The notes under the pieces were generated by a model that did not search any database, had not been told where the DNA came from, and saw only the letters and a list, made by a program, of their open reading frames with translations. Below are positions 25,842 to 34,368 of a DNA stretch of 64,000 nt, piece by piece (within the stretch, counting starts at the first letter, position 1; the number at the start of each line of letters is the position of its first letter). The translations under genes were made by a program, and so were the position numbers. The stretch is from Ruminococcus sp. (GTDB lineage: Bacteria > Bacillota > Clostridia > Oscillospirales > Ruminococcaceae): assembly GCA_017472145.1 (NCBI GenBank), contig JAFUQX010000058.1, forward strand, positions 166,357 through 230,356, given 5' to 3'.

Positions 25842-26635
25842 TATTGAATCACCTTTCTCAGCATATTGGACAGCATCTCAATCAGGATTACCAGTACCAC
25901 AATAGAGAGCACTACAAGGCTTGCGGATCCGAATTCCAGCCGCTTATAGTACATGTCAAACAAGTAGCCAATGCCGGTTGCTGTCAGAATACCAATGAGT
26001 GTTGAGCTTCTGATATTCGTTTCGATCATATAAAGCACCCATGTGATGAGGCCTGTTACGGATGAGGGAATGATTGCCTGAAATACGATCTGCATAAAGT
26101 CTGCACCGGAAGCATTCAGAGCCTCGATACTGCTGGAGCTTACCTCGTCTATAGTTTCAATGAATGCACGGGTCAGAAGCCCGAAGGTGGTGAAAAACAA
26201 AGCGAAGAATCCGGTCAGGATGTTCTGTCCGAACGAAAACATCAGAAGCATCGCCCATACAACATCTGGAACATTCCGGAAAAAGGAAGCAATCATTCTG
26301 ACCAGTCTGTTGATGATGCCATTCAGCCTGGTCGTTTTGGACCCCAGCAGACTGAAGAAAAACGCACAAACTGCTGCAATTACGGTTACTGCAACAGAGA
26401 GCAGTGTGGTTTCAAACAGCTTTTCGAGAATTTTGGGGAAGCGCTCGAAAGCCTTTGCATCAGGAATCAGTTTTTCAGCCATCCACATCACAGCATCCGG
26501 GAAAGCCCGCACGCCTTCCGAAATATGAAACTCTGTAATCAAGGAGGAAAAAAGATACAGAGCGAGAATAATAGCAAATGCAGCGATATATGTAATCTTT
26601 CTCTTTCTGAAAACAGACATCTGTTTACTGCTCAT
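25841..26635 (-). CDS. phnE: Phosphonate ABC transporter permease PhnE (second copy)
   Basis: A 264-residue permease with SSIEALNASGADFMQIVFQA as its ATPase contact loop and six predicted helices. Two different permeases point to a heterodimeric channel, as in many Firmicute phn operons. Overlaps phnC by eleven bases. Confidence 0.9.
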   Translation of the reverse strand: MSSKQMSVFRKRKITYIAAFAIILALYLFSSLITEFHISEGVRAFPDAVMWMAEKLIPDAKAFERFPKILEKLFETTLLSVAVTVIAAVCAFFFSLLGSKTTRLNGIINRLVRMIASFFRNVPDVVWAMLLMFSFGQNILTGFFALFFTTFGLLTRAFIETIDEVSSSSIEALNASGADFMQIVFQAIIPSSVTGLITWVLYMIETNIRSSTLIGILTATGIGYLFDMYYKRLEFGSASLVVLSIVVLVILIEMLSNMLRKVIQ

Positions 26636-27413
26636 ACTGACCTCCGCTTACATCGGTGATCAGATCGCTGCTGCTGGACTGATAAATCCGATGGATGGTT
26701 TCCTGCGTAAGTTCATCGGGAGAACCGTCAAAGACGATTTCGCCGCCGGAAACACCGATGATCCTCTGAGAATATTTTAAAGCAACATCCACCTGATGCA
26801 GGTTTACGATACAGGTGATATTCTTGGTTCTGTTGATTTCTGCAAGATGATCCATGATGACTTTTGAGGCCTTCGGATCAAGAGAAGCAATTGGCTCATC
26901 ACACAGAATCAGCTTGGGGGACTGCATGATCGCTCTTGCAATTCCCACACGCTGCTTCTGACCGCCGGAAAGCGCATCACAGCGTTTATACGCCTGCTCG
27001 GAAAGGCCCAGACTTTCAATGATCTCAAACGCAAGCTTTTTTTCATCCTCCGTATAATGACCGGCCATTCCGCTGAGGGTGGATTTGCGTCCCAGCGTAC
27101 CATGCAGTACATTTTCCACAACACTGAGTCTGTCTACCAGATTGTAATGCTGGAAAATCATACCGGTCTTGATACGCACCTTACGCAGTTCTTTTCCCTT
27201 GACTGCGGTAATGTCCTCCCCGTCAAAGATCACCGTTCCCTCGGAAACATCGATCAATCTGTTGATGCAGCGAAGCAGCGTAGATTTGCCGGCACCGGAC
27301 GGACCTATAATGGAGATGAATTCCCCCTGATTCACAGTGAAATTCACATTGCTGAGTGCTTTGGTGGAACCGTTATAAAGCTTGCTTACATTTTTGAATT
27401 CAAGAATCGGCAT
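26625..27413 (-). CDS. phnC: Phosphonate ABC transporter ATPase PhnC
   Basis: A 262-residue ATPase with GPSGAGKST, LSGGQKQRVGIARA, LILCDEPIASLDP and NLHQVD. The start at 27413 is chosen because the GGAAGGTG site precedes it; a longer frame runs back into phnD. It powers uptake of phosphonates. Confidence 0.92.
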   Translation of the reverse strand: MPILEFKNVSKLYNGSTKALSNVNFTVNQGEFISIIGPSGAGKSTLLRCINRLIDVSEGTVIFDGEDITAVKGKELRKVRIKTGMIFQHYNLVDRLSVVENVLHGTLGRKSTLSGMAGHYTEDEKKLAFEIIESLGLSEQAYKRCDALSGGQKQRVGIARAIMQSPKLILCDEPIASLDPKASKVIMDHLAEINRTKNITCIVNLHQVDVALKYSQRIIGVSGGEIVFDGSPDELTQETIHRIYQSSSSDLITDVSGGQYEQ

Positions 27414-27435
27414 AGCTGCACCTTCCATCTCCTGC

Positions 27436-28539
27436 TTACTCCATGTTTCTGATCGGATCATACCAGGAATCCTCTACCAGTACAAAACGCTCATTATCTG
27501 TCTTCTTATAGGCGCCCTTTGTTTCGGAATCCTCAGGGTAGAAAATTAGCTCGTTATTTGCAACCTCATCAGATGTAAACAGTGTCTGAATTGCCTCTAC
27601 ATCCTCAGGACTGAGTGTATCAGAATTATATACGAACGGACCATTCATAACAGGAGTGGAGCTGATGATTGTGAAGGTCTCGCCTGTTACGGTGTTAAAC
27701 GGGGCCGCTGCACCCTCATTGATGGTGTATACAGATCCAACCTGATTTTCTTCACCGGATGTGCAGGAAGCATAGGGAGCGATTTCTGTATCACAAAATG
27801 CAGCCACATCAGCCTTTCCGGAAATCAGATTGAATGCAGAACCCTGATGAGAACCGCCGAAGAGAACTTCACTGAAGAACGCATCGCTGCCGCCCTCAAG
27901 AAGATCGTCTACTGTAAGATTAGACCACGCAGCATCTTTAGCAAAATGTGCAACAATATTGTTTGTAGGAACCTTGAAGCCGGAGGTGGAGCTGTTGGAA
28001 ACAAAGGACATCTTCTTGCCCTGAATATTGTCGATGCTGTAGGAATCGCCGCTGGCATATTCTGCTGCATCCTCTTCATTTACCGCAAAAAAGCTGTAGT
28101 ACATAGCGCCGTCAAGTGTGCCTGCTGAGTCGGAATTTACAAAAAGCAGCTCTACTGCGTCATCTGCATTCTTAGCCTGGATATATCCCTCACCACCGAA
28201 CATGCAGCCGATCTGCGCAGAACCGTTGGAAACAGACTCAATTGCAATTGCGTAGTCTGTTGTAAGCTTCTGCTCTACCTTCTTGCCGGTGGCCTGCTCG
28301 ATCAGTCTGCCGACTTCTTCTCTGGGACCGTCAAAGTTTTCTGCGGATTCATTCGGATACCATACCAGTGTAATGGTATCTGCATAATTGTTTCCCTTTG
28401 CAGAATCTGCTGTACTGTTCTCAGCAGAGCTGCTGGAATTTGTGGACTCGGATGCACCGCATCCGACCAGTGCGCCTGCTGACACTGCTGCTGCAGCAGC
28501 AATTGCCATCATTCTCATCACGTTTCTTGAAAATCTCAT
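27436..28539 (-). CDS. phnD: Phosphonate-binding lipoprotein PhnD
   Basis: A 367-residue binding protein with a lipoprotein signal (lipobox LVGC), a Ser/Thr-rich linker, then the PhnD fold: VWYPNESAENFDGPREEVGR, AIESVSNGSAQIG and SNSSTSGFKVPTNNIVAHF. It captures phosphonates outside the membrane. It is first in the operon, with AAAGGAG at its start. Confidence 0.92.
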   Translation of the reverse strand: MRFSRNVMRMMAIAAAAAVSAGALVGCGASESTNSSSSAENSTADSAKGNNYADTITLVWYPNESAENFDGPREEVGRLIEQATGKKVEQKLTTDYAIAIESVSNGSAQIGCMFGGEGYIQAKNADDAVELLFVNSDSAGTLDGAMYYSFFAVNEEDAAEYASGDSYSIDNIQGKKMSFVSNSSTSGFKVPTNNIVAHFAKDAAWSNLTVDDLLEGGSDAFFSEVLFGGSHQGSAFNLISGKADVAAFCDTEIAPYASCTSGEENQVGSVYTINEGAAAPFNTVTGETFTIISSTPVMNGPFVYNSDTLSPEDVEAIQTLFTSDEVANNELIFYPEDSETKGAYKKTDNERFVLVEDSWYDPIRNME

Positions 28540-28573
28540 AATTTTCTCTCCTTTAAATCACTTGTTTGAGTTT

Positions 28574-28655
28574 TACCTCGCATTATCATTATAGCCCGTT
28601 TCGTTTTCATCCACTATCACAATGCAGTAAAATCTTCTGAAAATCTTGAAACACA
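28574..28655 (-). promoter_or_regulatory. Probable phnD promoter region with 11-bp-spaced repeats
   Basis: TATAAT (28593-28588) on the minus strand lacks a good -35, as expected for an activator-dependent promoter. Directly upstream, AAGATTTT occurs twice at exactly 11-base spacing, which resembles the direct-repeat layout of Pho boxes. The rest of the 28540-28877 gap is AT-rich and holds no gene that I can support. Confidence 0.4.
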
Positions 28656-28877
28656 CAAAATGCACGAGATCACGCATTTGCGCACTCTCATAAAATCTGC
28701 ATGATGCAAAATCGAAAATATGCGTAAAACGTCTGCGTTCTATCCCGACAACGCGAAGCATTATATGGACTCACTTTCATATCCGATTATGACGTATCCA
28801 ATAGAGCTGAGACAGGAAAATACTGATATTGAGGAAAAAACTGCACAAAGTTACAGTGATAATCGCACAATATTGCA

Positions 28878-28906
28878 TTGACAGCTTTGATTGCTTGTGA
28901 TATAAT
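28878..28906 (+). promoter_or_regulatory. Sigma-A promoter of the dockerin lyase
   Basis: TTGACA at 28878-28883 and TATAAT at 28901-28906 on the plus strand, 17-base spacing, both perfect. Confidence 0.85.
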
Positions 28907-28991
28907 AAAGGCAAAAATCGTGATTCAGCCTATATTTCATTCAGGTTTTGAAAAAAATCTGTACATCCCGACAATGAAAGGAGTTCTATTT

Positions 28992-31535
28992 ATGGTGAGA
29001 AAGAATGTGTTCCGCAGAGGAATAGCAGCTGCTTTGATTGCAGCATTTTCCCTGCAGGTTATGCCGCCAGCATATGATACTGTACAGGCCGCGGGCGAAA
29101 CCTATTATTATGGTGATCTTGACGGAAACGGCCACTGGAATATTTATGACCTTGTGGCAATGAAAAACGGCTACACCAATCCCGATCAGCTGACAGAGCT
29201 TCAGCGTGCAGTTGCAGATGTGAGCGGCAACGGAGTATTTGATACAGAAGATATTCAGCTTATGCAGGACTATCTGCTTGCAAGAATGGACGGTTTCCCG
29301 TCGGGCCTGATCTGCGAAGGGCCTGAAGAGTCAGAGCTGTATGACGGACAGCTGACGCTGAGCGGCAGCCGTATGATGGAAAAGCTGGACCGGGGTGTGG
29401 CTGCCGTAAATACAGGAAGCGGTGTATTTGTCAGCTGGAGACTTCTTGCTTCCGATGAAAGCGATATAGGCTTCAATGTCTACAGGACAACGGACGGCGT
29501 TACCGAAAAGGTAAACTCCGAGGTTCTTTACGGCGGCACCAACTTCACGGACACCACGGCTGACATCACAAAGGAGAATACCTATTTCGTAAAAACAGTC
29601 TACAGCGGTGCTGAATGGGAAACTGACGGCAGCTTCACAATGCCCGCAAATAAAGGCGCGGGTGCATATTTTACGGTTCCGATCAAGGACGGCGGTACGA
29701 TTCATTTTGTATGGGTCGGCGATTTCAACGGCGACGGTGCTTACGATTATCTCCTTGACAGATGCGTGGATGATCACCAGAAACTGGAGGCCTACCTCAG
29801 TGACGGTACCTATCTTTGGAGCGTTGATCTCGGTTACAACAGTGAGAATAAAAACAACATTTCTCCCGGCGCATCAACCATTGATGTCGGCATGTGGGAT
29901 GGTGCAACGGTTTACGATATGGACTGCGACGGCTATGCGGATGTGCTGCTGCGAATTGCAGACGGCGTGACATTTGCAGATGGTACTGTTTATTCTAACA
30001 GCGTGACAAATGGTCAGGCCATTGCCGTCATTGACGGCCAGTCCGGAACCTTGAAGGCGACTGCACCCGTTCCGGATGATTACATTGACATCGGTCCGCT
30101 TGCCTGCATGATGGAAATCGGTTATCTTGACGGTGAAACGCCAAGCCTTGTCTGCTGGCTGAAAAACCGCAATTCTGATAAAAGCTTCAACAGCCTGATG
30201 GTCGCATACGGATATGGAGGAACAGATACATTCAGTATGCAGTGGAAATACGATGCAACGAAATACGGCGGAGGCGGTGAAGCCCACCAGATCCGTGTGA
30301 CCGATGTAGATTATGACGGCAAGGATGAAGTACTCCACATGGGATATGCCCTTAACAGCGATGGTACGCTTCGTTATCAGGTTCCCGAGCTTGTTCATGG
30401 CGACCGCTGGTATGTTGGCTCATTCTGCAATGCAAACAACGGAACAGAAATGTATGGCTACGGCATTCAGCAGAACAACGGCAGCGGTCTGCTGGAATAT
30501 TTCTACAATGCGTCCACTGGTGAAATTCTCTGGACAAACTATGCGGAGGAAGGCACTGCAGACGTTGCAAGAGGTAATATCGGTGACCTTGATCCGAATT
30601 ACGATGGTCTGGAATGCTGGTCTTTCCAGGGCATGTACGCTATGGATGGAACGAAAATTACGGATAATACGCCTTATCCCGTATTTCGTCTGTTCTGGGA
30701 CGGTGATCTGCTCAGTGAATCCTATAATGACGGTAAAATCGAAAACTGGAATTATGAAACACAGGCTACAGAACGTGCTGCTACTACCTGGAAGATTTAT
30801 GGTGCAAGCGGAAGTGACCGGGGTGTTGGTATGCTCCATGCGGATATCATTGGGGACTGGCGAGAGGAAAGCGTATTGGTCAACTATGATACGGATGAGC
30901 TTGTTATCTACACAACGGATATTGCAACAGATGAACGCATCTACTGTCTGGCCCAGAATCCCTGTTACCGCAACTGCATGACTGCAAAGGGATATTATCA
31001 GGCAAATATGCTGGACTATTTCCTTGGTGAAGGGATGGAAGCAACGACAACTCCCGATATCTGTATTATCGGTGAAGCGGCCGTGGACGAATCGGCTGTA
31101 TATGCAATCAGAAATGCAAACAGCGGACGCTGCATGGACGTGTACAAATCGGGAACGGCTGACGGAACGAATGTTCAGCAGTACAGCACAGTCGCCTCCA
31201 AGGCAAATAATACATGGACATTCAAGGAAGCCGGAGACGGATATTATTACATCATCTCTCAGCTTTCGAACGGAACAACAGCATATCTTGAGGTCGCAGA
31301 CGGGGCCGATGCGGACGGGGCCAATGTTCAGATCGGAACATTGGATGGTACGGATTCTCAGAAATTCATGCTGAAGCGAAATGCAGACGGTTCGTATCTG
31401 ATCCTGACGAAATGCTCCGGAGAAACCAAGTGCGTTGAGGTTATAGATGCAAATACGGAGGCCGGAGCCAATGTTCAGCAATGGACAGTGAATGGCCATG
31501 CCTGTCAAAGCTGGGCATTCGAAAAGATTTCTTAG
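28992..31535 (+). CDS. Secreted dockerin-rhamnogalacturonan lyase (PL11) with ricin-type lectin domain
   Basis: An 847-residue protein. A signal peptide (about residues 1-35, ending VQAAG) is followed by a type I dockerin (about 38-105) with two calcium loops (DLDGNGHWNIYDL and DVSGNGVFDTEDI). A family 11 rhamnogalacturonan lyase domain follows (about 115-715: GVFVSWRLLASDESDIGFNV, DFNGDGAYDYLLDR, DWREESVLV), then a C-terminal ricin B/CBM13-like lectin (about 725-847, ending CQSWAFEKIS). The dockerin would dock it on a cellulosome scaffoldin. It cleaves the pectin rhamnogalacturonan I backbone. The start at 28992 follows AAAGGAG; an earlier in-frame ATG lies inside the promoter. It is the only plus-strand gene. 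Confidence 0.9.
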   Translation: MVRKNVFRRGIAAALIAAFSLQVMPPAYDTVQAAGETYYYGDLDGNGHWNIYDLVAMKNGYTNPDQLTELQRAVADVSGNGVFDTEDIQLMQDYLLARMDGFPSGLICEGPEESELYDGQLTLSGSRMMEKLDRGVAAVNTGSGVFVSWRLLASDESDIGFNVYRTTDGVTEKVNSEVLYGGTNFTDTTADITKENTYFVKTVYSGAEWETDGSFTMPANKGAGAYFTVPIKDGGTIHFVWVGDFNGDGAYDYLLDRCVDDHQKLEAYLSDGTYLWSVDLGYNSENKNNISPGASTIDVGMWDGATVYDMDCDGYADVLLRIADGVTFADGTVYSNSVTNGQAIAVIDGQSGTLKATAPVPDDYIDIGPLACMMEIGYLDGETPSLVCWLKNRNSDKSFNSLMVAYGYGGTDTFSMQWKYDATKYGGGGEAHQIRVTDVDYDGKDEVLHMGYALNSDGTLRYQVPELVHGDRWYVGSFCNANNGTEMYGYGIQQNNGSGLLEYFYNASTGEILWTNYAEEGTADVARGNIGDLDPNYDGLECWSFQGMYAMDGTKITDNTPYPVFRLFWDGDLLSESYNDGKIENWNYETQATERAATTWKIYGASGSDRGVGMLHADIIGDWREESVLVNYDTDELVIYTTDIATDERIYCLAQNPCYRNCMTAKGYYQANMLDYFLGEGMEATTTPDICIIGEAAVDESAVYAIRNANSGRCMDVYKSGTADGTNVQQYSTVASKANNTWTFKEAGDGYYYIISQLSNGTTAYLEVADGADADGANVQIGTLDGTDSQKFMLKRNADGSYLILTKCSGETKCVEVIDANTEAGANVQQWTVNGHACQSWAFEKIS

Positions 31536-31611
31536 ATCGATTCTGCTAATTGAGCTGAATTTCTCTGCACAGTATTCACAACGAAATATTTCCTTGCATA
31601 TAGGGCAAATC

Positions 31612-31648
31612 AAAAAAGCATCTGTGTTTTTTGGCACAGATGCTTTTT
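31612..31648. terminator. Bidirectional terminator between the lyase and the injection-system cluster
   Basis: A perfect 9-base-pair stem GCATCTGTG/CACAGATGC with A6 on one side and T5 on the other, suited to stop transcription from both sides. Confidence 0.88.
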
Positions 31649-31724
31649 ATATGGTATTGAATGTAAGTATTTTCCAATGGAGCTTTACATAAGATGAAAA
31701 CTTTCACACTTGTATCAAAGGCGC

Positions 31725-33779
31725 TCAGCTCTCACGCTCCTCCAATATTTTCCGGTACAAATCGCTGTACTTCCCGAACTCGCCGGACAAGGCATGCTTC
31801 TGGAATTTCAGATACTCATTCCCTACGCTCTTTAAAATGTGTCTCATGGTAATTGCACAACCCTCCGATGCGGCCAGAAATGCTGATGCAAGAACAACAT
31901 TCTTGATATTGGCACCGGCAAACTGAAACTGTTCCGCTAGATAATCGAAATCCAGAGTCTCTGCTACAGGCATTGCATCTGTAAAGCAGCTTTTCCAGAT
32001 TTCACGGCGCACAGATGCAGAGGGAAGGGAAAACTGGAGAATATACTTCATACGCCGCATGAATGCATTGTCCAGATTATTGATAAAATTGGTGGCCAGA
32101 ACAACGAGGCCGTCATACCGTTCCAGCCGCTGTAAAATAAAGGCTGTATCATTATTGGCATAACGATCCCTGGATTCGGAAACCTCACTGCGCTTTCCGC
32201 AGATGGCATCCGCCTCGTCCAGAAGGAGTACGCAGTTTGACTTCTCAGCCTCTGTAAAAATTGCATCCAGATGTTTCTCCGTTTCGCCGATGTACTTATC
32301 CGTTATCTGGGAAAGATCTGCATGGAACAGCGGCAGCTCCAGCATATTGGCAATGACATGGGCGGTCATGGTTTTACCGGTTCCGGGAGGACCTGTCAAT
32401 AGTACAGAGGTGCATCGGCCATAGGGCATTTTCTGCTCCATCTGCCACTGCGTATATACCTGATGACTATAGCGGAAATTCGCACAGATCTCCAATATCA
32501 GGTCCTTTTCATGTTTCGGAAGCTTCAGATCTTCGAACTGATAATCAGAATGAGAAATATAGAATAGCTTCTCCGAGGGACTTGCAATACGTGTACATAT
32601 CTCTTCAAATATCTGCTTTTCCGTCTGCTCCTCCACACTGAAATGATGCCTGCGCCGCTGGAAAACCGCTGCAATCTGTCCGCAGGAGAATTTATAGCGG
32701 ATCGCAAACTGCATGGGGTCTATCTCTGTACATCCTTCCGCTGCACAAAAGCTCTGCCAGAGCTGTATCCGACCGGCTCTTGTAAGAGGCGGCAGATCCA
32801 GAATGCATACCGGTTCAGACAGATGCTCTGTTAAGTCCAGCCCCTTTTCCGTACAGCAGCAGACCTGCACACCGGCCTGTAAAAATGTCTGTATGCACCG
32901 GGCTGCAAAATCCGGACTGGACCAGTATCTGTTCTCCAGCGCAGATTCATCTATATGATACCAGCAGACAGTACTTTTATAAAACAGTGCTTCACGGAGA
33001 AGCAGCCGGAGACTACGCCGGCATTTTTCCTGATCCATAGCAGAAAACATCCGGAAATCTGCAAACAGAACGGATTGTCTGCATTCTCTTGCAATGTGCC
33101 GGAAGAGAAACCGTTTTCCGCTTTTCACCTCACCTCTGATTTGCAGGACTGCTTTTTTCTCCAGCCAGAATGCGGCTGCTTTGGCCCTGTACTCCTCATA
33201 CAGATACAGTGCGGGCAGATCCTCCTGCGATGCGGCCAACGTGCAAAGCTCCCGGATCTCCGGAGAAAAGACATCATTTCCTGTCAGATAGTCCATCAGA
33301 CGTATATCTGCACAGAGCTTTGCTTCACCATACCATTCCGTCTCTTTCGGCGTGCGCAGGAAATAAGGCGACAGCACTTTATATATTGCTGAAACGTCCT
33401 CCGCAAGGCCTCTTTCTCCCGTACTGATACGGTAAGCCGTCTCAATGGAAACGGCAATTCCGGCCTCACGAAAGGCCTCTCTTGAGGCTGGTATAAGAGC
33501 ATACAGAACAGACAGCCCCAGAAGCACCTCTGTGATCCCCTGATATTGCTCCGGTACACTGCGGACAATTCCCCAGAAGCGCTTCTTGCTAAGGGAATCT
33601 GATTCAGACAGCTCCCCCAGATACTCGGCAAACAGATAGGCCGGATATTCCTTATAAGGGGCCGCCAGCCGTGAGATCTTATTGTGCAGCTGGCTGGTAT
33701 GATTTACAAGATAATTTTCCGTACGCAGCAGCATCATGGCCGCTGTCATATGCAGATAATCCAGTTTCTGAGGCTGCAT
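31725..33779 (-). CDS. AAA+ ATPase of contractile injection system clusters
   Basis: A 684-residue protein with an N-terminal helical region, a degenerate first nucleotide-binding module (GEVKSGKR near 216-223, lacking a proper Walker B) and an intact second AAA+ module: GPPGTGKT (463-470), LLLDEADA (518-525), sensor ATNFINN and MRRMKY. This arrangement resembles the Afp15/Pvc15 ATPases of extracellular contractile systems, which are needed for assembly or cargo loading. It is the last gene of the long leftward cluster, four bases after a small partner gene. Confidence 0.85.
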   Translation of the reverse strand: MQPQKLDYLHMTAAMMLLRTENYLVNHTSQLHNKISRLAAPYKEYPAYLFAEYLGELSESDSLSKKRFWGIVRSVPEQYQGITEVLLGLSVLYALIPASREAFREAGIAVSIETAYRISTGERGLAEDVSAIYKVLSPYFLRTPKETEWYGEAKLCADIRLMDYLTGNDVFSPEIRELCTLAASQEDLPALYLYEEYRAKAAAFWLEKKAVLQIRGEVKSGKRFLFRHIARECRQSVLFADFRMFSAMDQEKCRRSLRLLLREALFYKSTVCWYHIDESALENRYWSSPDFAARCIQTFLQAGVQVCCCTEKGLDLTEHLSEPVCILDLPPLTRAGRIQLWQSFCAAEGCTEIDPMQFAIRYKFSCGQIAAVFQRRRHHFSVEEQTEKQIFEEICTRIASPSEKLFYISHSDYQFEDLKLPKHEKDLILEICANFRYSHQVYTQWQMEQKMPYGRCTSVLLTGPPGTGKTMTAHVIANMLELPLFHADLSQITDKYIGETEKHLDAIFTEAEKSNCVLLLDEADAICGKRSEVSESRDRYANNDTAFILQRLERYDGLVVLATNFINNLDNAFMRRMKYILQFSLPSASVRREIWKSCFTDAMPVAETLDFDYLAEQFQFAGANIKNVVLASAFLAASEGCAITMRHILKSVGNEYLKFQKHALSGEFGKYSDLYRKILEERES

Positions 33780-33782
33780 GGC

Positions 33783-34352
33783 TTATTCCTCTTCCTGACG
33801 GAGCTTGTCCAGAAAGTCAGGATCCTCCTGCATAAAAGAGATCAGCTCCTCCATCCCTTCATCATATTCATCCAGAGTCATCGCATTTACATCATCACCA
33901 ATTATAATGATGTAATCATACAGATAATTCAGAAGCTCAGACATATTCGCAAGAGCCACACAGACCGTCTGCAAAGCATATCCGCTTTCCAGATCTGCCA
34001 GTGTTACACAATAACGATAATAGATAACGCTCGTATCATGATACATGCCAAAATGTCCAACATTTACCTTTTGGGTCAATTCTGCAAGACGAAGGGCTGT
34101 CTGTATCCGGTTCTCTTCCCGATAATTACAAATTGTAATATAGATTTGCAGAACACCGGATCGGTCTCCCTCCACTTCACTGACATGGGGATAGAACATC
34201 AGCTCTGTGATAACCCCTTCCTCCTGCATGCCCAGTCCCGACAGGATCATGAGCAAGCCTGCATCAGTCAGACTTATCTCATATTTATCCTGCAGCAGCA
34301 CCTTCAGCTTTTCCAGAAACGCATTTTGTGCCTGATTCATTTTCATCTCCAT
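33783..34352 (-). CDS. Unknown 189-residue acidic protein, possible chaperone
   Basis: No family recognised. It is acidic, with a long N-terminal helix, a compact mixed alpha/beta body and an Asp/Glu-rich C-terminus (EEGMEELISFMQEDPDF). Size, acidity and position between a candidate cargo gene and the ATPase suit a loading chaperone or immunity protein, as seen in secretion systems. That is inference. A GAGGTG site precedes the ATG. Confidence 0.7.
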   Translation of the reverse strand: MEMKMNQAQNAFLEKLKVLLQDKYEISLTDAGLLMILSGLGMQEEGVITELMFYPHVSEVEGDRSGVLQIYITICNYREENRIQTALRLAELTQKVNVGHFGMYHDTSVIYYRYCVTLADLESGYALQTVCVALANMSELLNYLYDYIIIIGDDVNAMTLDEYDEGMEELISFMQEDPDFLDKLRQEEE

Positions 34353-34368
34353 ATATACACCTCATATA

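Noticed and set aside
28878-28991. An upstream in-frame ATG for the dockerin lyase at 28878.
   Set aside because: It lies within the -35 element of the promoter and lacks a ribosome site; the ATG at 28992 has AAAGGAG and begins a signal peptide.
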